Assembly: GCF_023073715.1 (NCBI RefSeq)
Contig: NZ_JADPKA010000094.1
Location: 1 to 64,000 of the forward strand
Direction of reading: 5' to 3'
Source: Bradyrhizobium sp. 164
GTDB taxonomy: Bacteria; Pseudomonadota; Alphaproteobacteria; Rhizobiales; Xanthobacteraceae
Length of the DNA stretch: 64,000 bases
This document shows positions 35,591-44,547 of this stretch, piece after piece. A program made the translations under genes and the position numbers. Every line of letters begins with the position of its first letter. The first letter of the stretch is position 1. The notes under the pieces were generated by a model. The model ran no database searches. It was not told where the DNA came from and saw only the letters and a program-made list of their open reading frames with translations.

Positions 35591-35630
35591 ACACCGGCCG
35601 GAGCTATAAACTCCGGCCGGTGTTGCTTTT
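35591..35630 (+). terminator. Intrinsic terminator after etfA
   Basis: ACACCGGCCGGAG pairs perfectly with CTCCGGCCGGTGT around a seven-base loop, followed by TGCTTTT. It lies 13 bases after the etfA stop. Confidence 0.92.
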
Positions 35631-35770
35631 CTGAGGCGTTTTCTTTGGCGTGGGGCACGCCTTCGAGGCGATCCAATCTAGGTTTCGAGCCAGGGTTCTG
35701 ATTAAATCGGATCTCCCGGCTCGAGGGGATAGGCAGGGCGCGCTCGTCGCGCGCCGTTCCGGTGGATGAC

Positions 35771-36655
35771 ATGATGGCGGCAGTGATCAAGAAGGTCGGC
35801 GTGATCGGCGCGGGTCAGATGGGCAACGGCATTGCGCATGTTGCGGCGCTGGCCGGCTTCGACGTGGTGCTCAATGACGTCTCGGCCGACCGCCTCAAGT
35901 CGGGCATGGCCACCATCAACGGCAATCTGGCGCGACAGGTCTCCAAAAAGGCCGTCACCGAAGACGACAAGGCCAAGGCGCTCGCGCGCATCAAGCTTGC
36001 CGAGAAGCTGGACGACCTCGCCGACTGCGACCTCGTGATCGAGACCGCGGTCGAGAAGGAAGAGGTCAAGCGCAAGATCTTCCACGAACTGTGCGCGGTG
36101 TTGAAGCCGGAGGCGATCGTCGCCTCCGACACGTCGTCGATCTCGATCACGCGGCTCGCCGCCGCCACCGACCGGCCGGAGCGCTTCATCGGCATTCACT
36201 TCATGAATCCGGTGCCGCTGATGGAGCTGGTCGAGCTGATCCGCGGCATCGCCACCGATGATGCGACCTTCGAGGCATCCAAGGAATTCGTCGCCAGGCT
36301 CGGCAAGCAGGTCGCAGTCTCCGAGGATTTCCCGGCCTTTATTGTCAACCGCATCCTGCTGCCGATGATCAACGAGGCGATCTACACGCTGTACGAAGGC
36401 GTCGGCAATGTCGAGGCGATCGATGCCGCGATGAAGTTAGGGGCCCATCATCCCATGGGCCCGCTAGAGCTCGCCGATTTCATCGGCCTCGACACCTGCC
36501 TCTCCATCATGCAGGTGCTGCATGAGGGGCTGGCCGACTCCAAGTACCGCCCGTGCCCGCTGCTGGTGAAATACGTCGAAGCCGGCTGGCTCGGCCGCAA
36601 GACCCAGCGCGGCTTCTACGACTATCGCGGCGCCAAGCCGGTGCCGACGCGGTAA
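35771..36655 (+). CDS. 3-hydroxybutyryl-CoA dehydrogenase
   Basis: A 294-aa NAD-dependent dehydrogenase interconverting acetoacetyl-CoA and 3-hydroxybutyryl-CoA. The Rossmann motif GVIGAGQMGNGIAH is at the N-terminus; the HFMNPVPLMELVE segment holds the catalytic His, and FPAFIVNRILLPMINEA marks the C-terminal domain. The ATG at 35771 has GGTGG five bases upstream. It follows the etfA terminator and has its own leader; the link to fatty-acid or polyhydroxybutyrate metabolism is by family. Confidence 0.93.
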   Translation: MMAAVIKKVGVIGAGQMGNGIAHVAALAGFDVVLNDVSADRLKSGMATINGNLARQVSKKAVTEDDKAKALARIKLAEKLDDLADCDLVIETAVEKEEVKRKIFHELCAVLKPEAIVASDTSSISITRLAAATDRPERFIGIHFMNPVPLMELVELIRGIATDDATFEASKEFVARLGKQVAVSEDFPAFIVNRILLPMINEAIYTLYEGVGNVEAIDAAMKLGAHHPMGPLELADFIGLDTCLSIMQVLHEGLADSKYRPCPLLVKYVEAGWLGRKTQRGFYDYRGAKPVPTR

Positions 36656-36769
36656 GGTACTCTCGTGCCCCGGGCGCAGCGCGGAGCGCTGCCGAGCCAG
36701 GACACGGAAACTCGCTCACCTCTCATTAACCCCTCACGCCTAGGTTAGGGCCGTACGAGGGTTCGCGTA

Positions 36770-36964
36770 ATGGACATGATGGCAATGGTCAGCACCATGC
36801 TGGCCGCTCAGCAAGGCGCGCTGCAATCGAATATCGCGGCGACGCTGACCAAGCAGAACATGGACATGGAGAAATCCACCGTCCTGACGCTGATGGGCGC
36901 CGGCCAGCCTTCGCTCGCCAATGTAGGCCCCGGCGTCGGCGGCAATCTCAACGTCACGGCCTAA
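36770..36964 (+). CDS. YjfB family putative motility protein
   Basis: A 64-aa protein with the YjfB pattern: a helical, Gln/Ala-rich first half (AMVSTMLAAQQGALQSNIAATL), KQNMDMEKSTVLTLM, then a Gly/Asn-rich tail. The family is named for motility association in firmicutes; no flagellar genes are in the window, so the role here is unknown. A GAGGG site precedes the ATG. It converges with tlpA five bases from its stop. Confidence 0.75.
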   Translation: MDMMAMVSTMLAAQQGALQSNIAATLTKQNMDMEKSTVLTLMGAGQPSLANVGPGVGGNLNVTA

Positions 36965-36969
36965 ATTCT

Positions 36970-37635
36970 CTAAAGCGACGCGGCAGCTTTGCCCGTCGCC
37001 GCCCGGATCAGCTTGAGCGCGTCCTCGCTCGCCCACTCCGCCGGCCCCGCAATCGTCGCGATCTCGCAGCCTTGCGGGTCGACCAGCACCGATGTCGGCA
37101 TCCCCAAGGCCCGGCCTACAGCTTTAAGATCCTGAAAAACCTTGGCTTTCTGATCGCTGAAATAGCCGAGCCGGGTCAGATTGGCCTCTCTCAGGAAGGT
37201 CTTGGGCTTCTCGGGATCGCGGGTGTCGATGTTGATCGCCACCACCTCGAAATTCGGGCCCGACAGCTTGCCCTGGAGCTCATCCAGCGCCGGCATCTCC
37301 TTGCGGCAGGGCACGCACCAGGTGGCCCACAGGTTCACCAGCAGCGTCTTGCCGCGGAAATCAGACAGCTTCTTCGGCTTGCCGTCGGCGTCCTCGAAGA
37401 CGAGGTCTGGCAGCTTGAAGGGGACGCTCGCCATGGTCAGCGCCGCCACCTCGCCATGGGCGAGCGGGGCGATCTTCTGCGCGGTCGCCACCGCGGACCG
37501 GCAGACCGGATCGCCTGACGGCGCCCGGCTCAGGCCCAGCCCGTACAGCGCGGCGAAGCCCGCCAGACCCCCGATCGCCACAATGGCGATGACGAGGGGG
37601 ATTCGGCGCGTGGCGGAGGGCGTCTTGTCGAGCAT
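36970..37635 (-). CDS. tlpA: Thiol:disulfide interchange protein TlpA
   Basis: A 221-aa membrane-anchored periplasmic thioredoxin that in B. japonicum reduces the copper chaperones and CuA site of cytochrome aa3 oxidase. An N-terminal anchor (IPLVIAIVAIGGLAGFAALY) precedes the thioredoxin fold, with the active site WCVPC inside NLWATWCVPCRKEM. Two further Cys (one after the anchor, one in PQGCEIA) match the structural disulfide known for TlpA. From memory the sequence is almost that of B. japonicum TlpA. The ATG at 37635 gives the family length; 37647 is an alternative start. It is divergent from argH. Confidence 0.96.
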   Translation of the reverse strand: MLDKTPSATRRIPLVIAIVAIGGLAGFAALYGLGLSRAPSGDPVCRSAVATAQKIAPLAHGEVAALTMASVPFKLPDLVFEDADGKPKKLSDFRGKTLLVNLWATWCVPCRKEMPALDELQGKLSGPNFEVVAINIDTRDPEKPKTFLREANLTRLGYFSDQKAKVFQDLKAVGRALGMPTSVLVDPQGCEIATIAGPAEWASEDALKLIRAATGKAAASL

Positions 37636-37740
37636 ATCGTTTGTCATCCGGTCGCAGATGTGGCTATCAGGGGCCTCTTAATACGGCTGGCCGCGGCCAG
37701 CAAACGTGACTAGCGACAGGCAAGGCGTGAGCAGGGGATC

Positions 37741-39138
37741 ATGAGCAACAAGATGTGGGGCGGCCGGTTCTCGGAACGTCCCGATGAGATCATGGAGGAG
37801 ATCAACGTTTCTATCGACGTCGATCGTCACCTGTTCGCCCAGGACATTGCCGCGTCCAAGGCCCACGCCGCGATGCTCGCCAGCCAGGGCATCATCACCG
37901 CCTCTGATGCGAAAAATATCGGCAAGGGTCTAGACACGATTTTGTCAGAGATCGGCAAGGGCGGCTTCGCGTTCAAGCGCGCGCTCGAGGACATTCACAT
38001 GAATGTCGAGAGCCGGCTGTCCGAGCTGATCGGCCCCGCCGCCGGAAGGCTGCACACGGCGCGCTCGCGCAACGACCAGGTCGCGACCGATTTTCGCCTG
38101 TTCGTCCGCGACGTCATCGACGAGACCGATGCTGCGCTGGCCGCGTTCCAGCAGGCGCTGGTGGAGCGCGCGCTGGAGCACGCCGCGACCGTGATGCCCG
38201 GCTTCACGCATCTGCAGACTGCGCAGCCCGTCACTTTCGGCCACCACCTGCTTGCCTATGTCGAGATGGCCGCGCGCGACCGCGGCCGCTTTCAGGACGC
38301 GCGCAAGCGGCTCAATGAATCGCCTCTGGGCGCGGCCGCCCTGGCCGGCACCTCGTTCCCGATCGACCGCCACGCCACCGCGAAGGCGCTCCTCTTCGAC
38401 CGGCCGATGGCGAACTCGCTCGATGCGGTGTCCGATCGCGACTTCGTGCTGGAGACGCTGTCGGCAGCCTCGATCTGCGCCGTGCACATGTCGCGCTTTG
38501 CCGAAGAGATCGTGATCTGGACCTCGCCGCTGGTTGGCCTCATCCGCCTCAGCGATAAATTCACGACCGGCTCCTCGATCATGCCGCAGAAGCGCAACCC
38601 GGATGCCGCCGAGCTCGTGCGCGCCAAGACCGGCCGCGTGATCGGCGCGCTCAACGGTCTTCTGATCGTGATGAAGGGCCTGCCGCTCGCCTATCAAAAG
38701 GACATGCAGGAGGACAAGCAGGGCGCGATGGAAGGTTTTGCCGCGTTGTCGCTGGCGATCCGCGCGATGACCGGCATGGTCCGCGACCTCGCGCCCGACG
38801 AAGCGAGGATGAAGGCGGCCGCGGGCGAGGGTTACGCCACCGCGACCGATCTCGCCGACTGGTTGGTGCGGACGCTGAAGATGCCGTTCCGCGAGGCCCA
38901 CCACGTCACCGGCCGGATCGTGGCCAAGGCCGCCGAAGGCGGCGTCGCGCTGCACGAGCTGCCGCTGAAGGAGATGCAGGCGATCGAGCCCAAGATCACC
39001 AAAGACGTGCTCGGCGTGCTCTCGGTCGAATCGTCGGTGAAGAGCCGGACCAGCTTTGGCGGCACCGCGCCGAAGAACGTGGCGTCGCAGGCCAAGGCTT
39101 GGGCGAAGCGGCTGGAAAAGCAGCGAAAAGCGGGCTAA
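37741..39138 (+). CDS. argH: Argininosuccinate lyase
   Basis: A 465-aa lyase splitting argininosuccinate to arginine and fumarate, the last step of arginine synthesis. It begins MSNKMWGGRFSERPDEIME; the family signature GSSIMPQKRNPDAAE (about 278-292) and the HTARSRNDQVATDFRL segment are intact. It is the first of an argH-lptM-lysA series, with AGCAGGGG upstream of the ATG. Confidence 0.97.
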   Translation: MSNKMWGGRFSERPDEIMEEINVSIDVDRHLFAQDIAASKAHAAMLASQGIITASDAKNIGKGLDTILSEIGKGGFAFKRALEDIHMNVESRLSELIGPAAGRLHTARSRNDQVATDFRLFVRDVIDETDAALAAFQQALVERALEHAATVMPGFTHLQTAQPVTFGHHLLAYVEMAARDRGRFQDARKRLNESPLGAAALAGTSFPIDRHATAKALLFDRPMANSLDAVSDRDFVLETLSAASICAVHMSRFAEEIVIWTSPLVGLIRLSDKFTTGSSIMPQKRNPDAAELVRAKTGRVIGALNGLLIVMKGLPLAYQKDMQEDKQGAMEGFAALSLAIRAMTGMVRDLAPDEARMKAAAGEGYATATDLADWLVRTLKMPFREAHHVTGRIVAKAAEGGVALHELPLKEMQAIEPKITKDVLGVLSVESSVKSRTSFGGTAPKNVASQAKAWAKRLEKQRKAG

Positions 39139-39232
39139 TGGCAAAATTTGGCTTGTTTTTCATGGTCATGCGGGCTCTCGCCAGAGCGCACCAATCTCTG
39201 TATGGTGCGCGCCGCGTAGTGGGGATTTCGTC

Positions 39233-39526
39233 GTGACGTCAAAGTTTCGCCCGGCCGGCTCGGGGTGGGCCATCATTGTCCTTAGTCTGACGGCGCTGGC
39301 GCTCGCCGGCTGCGGACGCAAGGGTCCGCTGGATCTGCCGCCGACCGCCTCCAATGCGCCCACGGCCAACGGTGCGGCGCCGACCGACACCGAGACCGAA
39401 GCCCAGGGGACGCCGAGCGTGTTCAATCCCACCTACGGTGTGGACGCCGCGCCCGCGGCGGCCAAGGGCAGGAAGAAATCGTTTATTCTCGACCCGCTCC
39501 TGGACGAACCTCCCGGCCGGAAATAA
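39233..39526 (+). CDS. lptM: Small lipoprotein (LptM/YifL type)
   Basis: A 97-aa lipoprotein: hydrophobic leader with lipobox LALAGCGRKGPLDLPP, where the CGRKGPL motif is typical of LptM, which in E. coli helps assemble the LptD-LptE LPS translocon. The mature tail is Pro/Ala/Thr-rich and longer than the E. coli form. The start is a GTG at 39233, the only in-frame start that keeps the leader a proper length. The location between argH and lysA matches the usual alphaproteobacterial order, where it is often missed. Confidence 0.85.
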   Translation: MTSKFRPAGSGWAIIVLSLTALALAGCGRKGPLDLPPTASNAPTANGAAPTDTETEAQGTPSVFNPTYGVDAAPAAAKGRKKSFILDPLLDEPPGRK

Positions 39527-39549
39527 GCCGGGACAACCGAGCCTGCGCC

Positions 39550-40815
39550 ATGAACCATTTCGACTATCGCAACGGCGTGCTGCACGCCGAGGCGGTGAAC
39601 CTGTCCGAGCTGGCCGCAACCGTCGGCACGCCCTTCTATTGCTATTCGACCGCGACGCTGGAGCGGCACTACCGCGTCTTCACGGAGGCCTTCGCCGGCG
39701 AGAAGGTGCTGGTCTGCTACGCCATGAAGGCGAACTCCAACCAGTCGGTGCTGCGCACGCTGGCCAAGTTAGGCGCCGGCGCCGACGTCGTCTCGGGCGG
39801 CGAGTTGAAGCGTGCGCTGGCCGCGGGCATCCCCCCAGCTAAGATCCTGTTCTCGGGCGTTGGGAAGACGGAAACCGAATTGCGCGCTGCGCTTGCCGCC
39901 GACATCCTCTGTCTCAACGTCGAATCCGAGCCCGAGCTCGAGCTCTTGTCGCGACTTGCGACCGAGATGGGCAAGACCGCGCGCATCTCCGTGCGCGTCA
40001 ACCCCGACGTCGATGCCGGCACGCATGCAAAAATCTCCACCGGTAGGTCCGAGAACAAGTTCGGCATTCCGATCGCTCATGCCCGCGAGGTCTATGCCCG
40101 CGCCGCAAGACTCCCGGGCATCGAGGTGACTGGCACCGACGTGCATATCGGCAGCCAGATCACCGACCTCTCCAAGATGGAGACCGCGTTCCGGATCCTC
40201 TCCGAGTTCGTGCAGACGCTGCGCGCCGACGGCCACTACATCTCGCATGTCGATTTCGGCGGCGGCCTCGGCATTCCCTATTACATGGATCGCGAGGCGC
40301 CGCCGGCACCCGACGCGTACGCCGCCATGGTCAAGCGCGTCAGCCACAATCTCGGCTGCACGCTGATGTTCGAGCCGGGGCGCATGATCGTCGGCAATGC
40401 CGGCATCCTGGTCACGAAGGTCATCTACGTGAAGCATGGCGACGGCAAGAATTTCGTCATCATCGACGCTGCCATGAACGATTTGATCCGCCCGACGCTG
40501 TACGAGGCGCATCACGACATCCTGCCGGTGACGCAGCCCGCCAAGGACGCGGCCACCATCACGGCCGACGTCGTCGGCCCGGTCTGCGAGACCGGCGACT
40601 ATCTCGCCCTCGACCGCACGCTGCCGACGCCAAAGGCGGGCGATCTGCTCGCCATCATGACCGCCGGCGCCTATGGCGCGGTGCAGGCGGGCACCTACAA
40701 CACGCGGCCGCTGGTGCCGGAGGTGCTGGTGAAGGGCGAGCAATACGCCGTGGTGCGCCCGCGCATCGAGGTCGAACAGCTGATCGCGATGGATACGCCG
40801 GCGCCTTGGCTGTGA
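39550..40815 (+). CDS. lysA: Diaminopimelate decarboxylase
   Basis: A 421-aa PLP enzyme converting meso-diaminopimelate to lysine. The PLP lysine is Lys60 in CYAMKANSN; further family marks are TDVHIGSQI, VDFGGGLGIPY, MFEPGRMIVG and CETGD. The enzyme belongs to the alanine-racemase fold decarboxylases. It follows lptM after 23 bases and ends the argH-lptM-lysA cluster. Confidence 0.97.
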   Translation: MNHFDYRNGVLHAEAVNLSELAATVGTPFYCYSTATLERHYRVFTEAFAGEKVLVCYAMKANSNQSVLRTLAKLGAGADVVSGGELKRALAAGIPPAKILFSGVGKTETELRAALAADILCLNVESEPELELLSRLATEMGKTARISVRVNPDVDAGTHAKISTGRSENKFGIPIAHAREVYARAARLPGIEVTGTDVHIGSQITDLSKMETAFRILSEFVQTLRADGHYISHVDFGGGLGIPYYMDREAPPAPDAYAAMVKRVSHNLGCTLMFEPGRMIVGNAGILVTKVIYVKHGDGKNFVIIDAAMNDLIRPTLYEAHHDILPVTQPAKDAATITADVVGPVCETGDYLALDRTLPTPKAGDLLAIMTAGAYGAVQAGTYNTRPLVPEVLVKGEQYAVVRPRIEVEQLIAMDTPAPWL

Positions 40816-40961
40816 CAGCACGACGGCGGGCCGCCACAAATTCAGTGTCGTCGTGCGACAGCCAGGATCCATAATCCCCGAGGGCGTGTCGCGCGAAGCT
40901 GCTAACGACGAATCTTCGCCAGACCTCTCCCTCGAGTGGCGGGTGCTGCATCTGCACTTCG

Positions 40962-41867
40962 CTACTTCCCCGTCAACTCGCCCTTCGCTCCAACCACAAC
41001 CCCCGCCTTCCTCTCGATCGGCTTGATTGCCGCGGTGAAGTCGGACTCGGCGCCTTCCGCGCTGATCACCGTCTCCCACAACCGTCCTACGGCATCAGCG
41101 ACTTCCATCGACAGCCCGAGCTGCTTCATCTCCTCCAGCGCCAGCCGCACGTCCTTCACCATCAATCCCGTGGCGAAACCGAAGTCGAAGGTGCGCGGCA
41201 GAACCGAACGCGGAAACTTGTCGCGGCTCGCCGTGTTCATGCCCGAGCCCGCATTGATGACGTCGATCATCACGGCGGGATCGAGCCCGGCCTTGACACC
41301 CATCACGACGGCTTCCGACGTTGCCACGATGGCCGTGGCCGACAGGAAATTGTTGGCGAGCTTCATGGTCTGCGCTGCGCCCGGCTTCTCGCCGATGAAG
41401 AACACCTTTCCGATCACGTCGAGCGCCGGCTTGAGCAGCTCGAACTCGGCTTTCGGGCCGGAGACCATCACCGCCAGCGTGCCTTTCTCGGCGCCGCCGA
41501 CCCCGCCGGACACGGGGCAGTCGACCTGCACGATGTTGCGTTTGGCGAGCAGGCCGTGAATCTTCGAAGCCATTTGCGAGCCGACCGTCGACAGATCGAC
41601 GAAGCGTTTCGCGCGCCTGCCCTCGATCACGCCGTTTGCGCCCGTCGCGACCTCGAGCGAGGCCTGCAGCGATGGCAGGCTCGCCATCACCGTCTCGACC
41701 TGGTCGGCGACATCCTTGGGTGATGTCGCAGCCGTCGCGCCGCGTGCCATCAGCCTGTCGACGACCTCCTTGCGCGTGTCGAACACGACGAGCTGGTGTC
41801 CGGCCTCAATCAGCCGTCGCGCCATCGGGAAACCCATGTTTCCGAGCCCGATGAATCCGATGTCCAT
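40962..41867 (-). CDS. NAD(P)-dependent beta-hydroxyacid dehydrogenase
   Basis: A 301-aa enzyme of the 3-hydroxyisobutyrate/tartronate-semialdehyde reductase family: IGFIGLGNMGFPMARRLIEAG at the N-terminus, the DCPVSGGVGGAEKGTL substrate loop, and the catalytic Lys in MKLANNFL. The exact substrate cannot be fixed. AAGGAAA precedes the ATG. It lies downstream of the carboxymuconolactone-decarboxylase-like gene on the same strand, with a palindromic repeat between. Confidence 0.9.
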   Translation of the reverse strand: MDIGFIGLGNMGFPMARRLIEAGHQLVVFDTRKEVVDRLMARGATAATSPKDVADQVETVMASLPSLQASLEVATGANGVIEGRRAKRFVDLSTVGSQMASKIHGLLAKRNIVQVDCPVSGGVGGAEKGTLAVMVSGPKAEFELLKPALDVIGKVFFIGEKPGAAQTMKLANNFLSATAIVATSEAVVMGVKAGLDPAVMIDVINAGSGMNTASRDKFPRSVLPRTFDFGFATGLMVKDVRLALEEMKQLGLSMEVADAVGRLWETVISAEGAESDFTAAIKPIERKAGVVVGAKGELTGK

Positions 41868-41924
41868 GCTGTTTCCTTGGGTTTGTTATTCGTTGTCGTG
41901 AAAGATGCGCACTCCACCCTCGGA

Positions 41925-41993
41925 GTCGTCCCGGACAAGCGCGGCTCAAGCGCGCGCCGATCGAGATTTGCGCTGACGCTTGTCCGGGATGAC
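41925..41993. repeat. Palindromic intergenic repeat (GTCGTCCCGG...CCGGGATGAC)
   Basis: The ends GTCGTCCCGGACAAGCG and GCTTGTCCGGGATGAC are near-perfect complements. It could form a stem-loop in the spacer of the two-gene minus-strand unit and so reduce expression of the distal gene. Confidence 0.75.
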
Positions 41994-42011
41994 GGCGGCG
42001 GTGGCTCGCCC

Positions 42012-42395
42012 TCACGCCTTCCCATCGATCTCCGCAAACACCTCGCGCGCGATGCGGAAGCTGTCGACGGCGGCCGGCATGCCGCCATAGATCGCGACCT
42101 GCATCAGGATCTCGCGGATCTCCTCCCGGGTGACGCCGTTGGTCAGTGCGCCCTTCAGATGCGCGCGGAGCTCGTGCTGGCGGTTGAGGATCGCGATCAT
42201 CGCGATGTTGAGCATGCTGCGGGTCTTGCGCGGCAGTTCCTCGCGGCCCCACACCGCGCCCCAGCAATATTCGTTGAGCATCTCCTGGAACGGACGGTTG
42301 AAATCGTCGACGTTCGTCAGGGCGTTGTTGACATAGGCCTCGCCCAGCACTGCTTTGCGGACTTCCAGGCCCTTGTCGTGCATCTTCTTGTCCAT
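42012..42395 (-). CDS. Carboxymuconolactone decarboxylase family protein
   Basis: A 127-aa all-helical protein of the PcaC/AhpD-like family. It resembles 4-carboxymuconolactone decarboxylase (WGAVWGREELPRKTRSMLNI, LRAHLKGALTNGVTREEI, QVAIYGGMPAAVDSF) rather than AhpD, since the CxxC redox pair is absent. No protocatechuate genes are adjacent, so its pathway is open. A good GGAAA site precedes the ATG. Confidence 0.87.
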   Translation of the reverse strand: MDKKMHDKGLEVRKAVLGEAYVNNALTNVDDFNRPFQEMLNEYCWGAVWGREELPRKTRSMLNIAMIAILNRQHELRAHLKGALTNGVTREEIREILMQVAIYGGMPAAVDSFRIAREVFAEIDGKA

Positions 42396-42564
42396 GGCGT
42401 TTCCTTCGTTTTCCTCGGAATGGCGTCGCGGAAATTACGGGGTTGCGCCGGGCCAGTCACGTCCTCGTGTTATGCGGGAAAAGGGGTGTCTCCCGTGCCG
42501 GAATGGATGCCTCAGTGCTGCCGTTGTGGTAGGCTTCGCTCTACCGGGCAACCTGGAGAGCTGA

Positions 42565-44547
42565 TTGAACGGCGTCACCCCCGACCCGTCAGACCCGATC
42601 CGCGAGGGCGACGCTCTGTCGCGGCTGAAGCTGGCGCAGGCCCTCGATCGGGCGACCTATGCCATCGCGTGGGAGCGTGCTTGGCCGAATTTGGCGCGGC
42701 TTTTGACTGTCGCCGGCCTTTTCCTGGTGGTGTCCTGGGCCGGCCTTTGGCTGTCCTTGCCGTTTGTCGCCCGCGCGATCGGTCTCGTCATCTTCGCCGG
42801 CATCGCGATTGCTGCCCTGTTCCCGTTGATTCGCTTTCGCTGGCCAGGCCGTGATGAGGCGCTGAGCCGGCTCGACCGTGGCTCCGGCATCCGTCACCGC
42901 CCGGCCACCACGCTCACGGACACGCTGAGCTCACAAGACCCGGTTGCCAAGGCGCTGTGGCAGGCGCAACGCGAGCGCACGCTGGCCTCGCTCAAGCGCA
43001 TCCGCGCCGGTCTGCCGCATCCGCGGCTCGCGTTTCACGATCCTTGGGCGCTGCGTGCACTCGTCATGGTGATGCTGGTTGCGACCTTCTTCGCCGCCGG
43101 CGACGAGCGCGCGATGCGGCTCCGGGCCGCCTTTGACTGGAATGGCGTGCTGGCCCCGACCAATGTTCGCGTCGACGCTTGGGTGACGCCCCCGCTTTAC
43201 ACCGGCAAGCCGCCGGTCATCCTGTCGGCCGCCAACAAGGAAGCCGCGGCATTGCCGGCCAGCGGACCGCTTGCCGTCCCCGCCGGCTCGACCCTGATCG
43301 TGCGCTCCTCCGGCGGCAGCCTCGATGTCGCGGTCTCCGGCGGCCTCAAGGAGGTCGCCCCGGTGGAAGCCGCGCCCAAGGGCACCAACGAAAAGCACTT
43401 TGCCATCGCCGCCGACGGCACCGCGCATGTCCGCGCGCCCTCCGGCCAGCCGCAATGGACCTTCACGGCGACACCGGACCGTCCCCCGACAATCGCGCTC
43501 GCCAAGGACCCCGAGCGGCAGGCACGCGGCGCGCTCCAGCTCTCCTACAAGATCGAGGACGATTACGGCGTCACCGGTGCCGACGCGCACATTGCGCTGC
43601 GCCCCGCCGACGCCAAGGATGCCGGCAAGTATGGCGCCAAAGATACCGCCAAGGATAACAAGGACAACAGCAAGGACGCCGACGGCAAAGGCGCGGCGCG
43701 GCCGCTGTTCCAGCCGCCGCAATTCCCGCTCGTGCTGCCGAACGCGCGCACCCGTAACGGCGTCGGCCAGACGGTGAAGGACCTCAGCGAGGATCCCTAT
43801 GCCGGCGCCGAGGTCACGCTGACGCTCACCGCCAAGGACGAGGCCGGCAACGAGGCGCGAAGCGAGCCCTTCAACATGCGCCTGCCCGAACGGCTGTTCA
43901 CGAACTCGCTCGCGCGCGCGCTGATCGAGCAGCGCCGCATCCTCGCGCTCGACGCCAACAGGAATTCCGACGTCTACACCGCGCTCGACGCGCTGATGAT
44001 CGCGCCCGAATTGTTCACGCCGGATGCCGGCTGCTATCTCGGCCTGCGCAGCCTGGCGTCCCAGCTCGAGGCGGCCCGCACCGACGAGGCGCTGCGCGAG
44101 GTGGTGGCGAGCATGTGGGCGTTCGCGGTCACCATCGAGGACGACGGCGTCGCCGGCAGCGTCAACGCGGCGCTGCGTTCGGCGCAGGACGCGCTCAAGG
44201 CGGCGCTGGAACGCGGCGCCAGCGAGGACGAGATCAGGGTGCTGACGCAAAAGCTCCGCGAGGCCATGGCCGGCAAGGTACGCGACCTCGCCCGGCGCGC
44301 CGAGCAAAATCCGCTCGGAGCGCGGCAGCCGTTCCCCGCGGAGGTCCAGCTCATCCTCGACAAGGCGATCGAGCTGCGACAGAAGACCCAGCATGCGACG
44401 CCCGAGCAGCTCGAAGAGCTGGCGCAGCAGCAGGACACATTGCGCGAGCAGCTTCAGGCCTATCGGAAGTCGGCAAGCAGCCGTGCCAACAAGACGGGGG
44501 ACGACAAGACCAACCAGTTTACGCGGGACCGGAAATGCGGAAGCTAG
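42565..44547 (+). CDS. TIGR02302/DUF4175 family protein, N-terminal part
   Basis: A 660-aa inner-membrane protein. Two spans lie near residues 40-90 (LLTVAGLFLVVSWAGLWL, AIGLVIFAGIAIAALFPLI) and a third near 165-185 (ALVMVMLVATFFAAG). A large region follows that should face the periplasm, with a low-complexity KDNKDNSKDADGK linker and a helical C-terminus. It starts with TTG after GGAGAG. In relatives the family is a single protein of roughly 850 aa; here the equivalent of its C-terminal third is encoded by the next gene, overlapping by 13 bases. Function unknown; an envelope role is suspected. Confidence 0.82.
   Translation: MNGVTPDPSDPIREGDALSRLKLAQALDRATYAIAWERAWPNLARLLTVAGLFLVVSWAGLWLSLPFVARAIGLVIFAGIAIAALFPLIRFRWPGRDEALSRLDRGSGIRHRPATTLTDTLSSQDPVAKALWQAQRERTLASLKRIRAGLPHPRLAFHDPWALRALVMVMLVATFFAAGDERAMRLRAAFDWNGVLAPTNVRVDAWVTPPLYTGKPPVILSAANKEAAALPASGPLAVPAGSTLIVRSSGGSLDVAVSGGLKEVAPVEAAPKGTNEKHFAIAADGTAHVRAPSGQPQWTFTATPDRPPTIALAKDPERQARGALQLSYKIEDDYGVTGADAHIALRPADAKDAGKYGAKDTAKDNKDNSKDADGKGAARPLFQPPQFPLVLPNARTRNGVGQTVKDLSEDPYAGAEVTLTLTAKDEAGNEARSEPFNMRLPERLFTNSLARALIEQRRILALDANRNSDVYTALDALMIAPELFTPDAGCYLGLRSLASQLEAARTDEALREVVASMWAFAVTIEDDGVAGSVNAALRSAQDALKAALERGASEDEIRVLTQKLREAMAGKVRDLARRAEQNPLGARQPFPAEVQLILDKAIELRQKTQHATPEQLEELAQQQDTLREQLQAYRKSASSRANKTGDDKTNQFTRDRKCGS

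Noticed and set aside
42012..42395. AhpD-type peroxidase partner
   Set aside because: The CxxC redox pair needed for AhpD activity is absent; it fits the decarboxylase-like branch.
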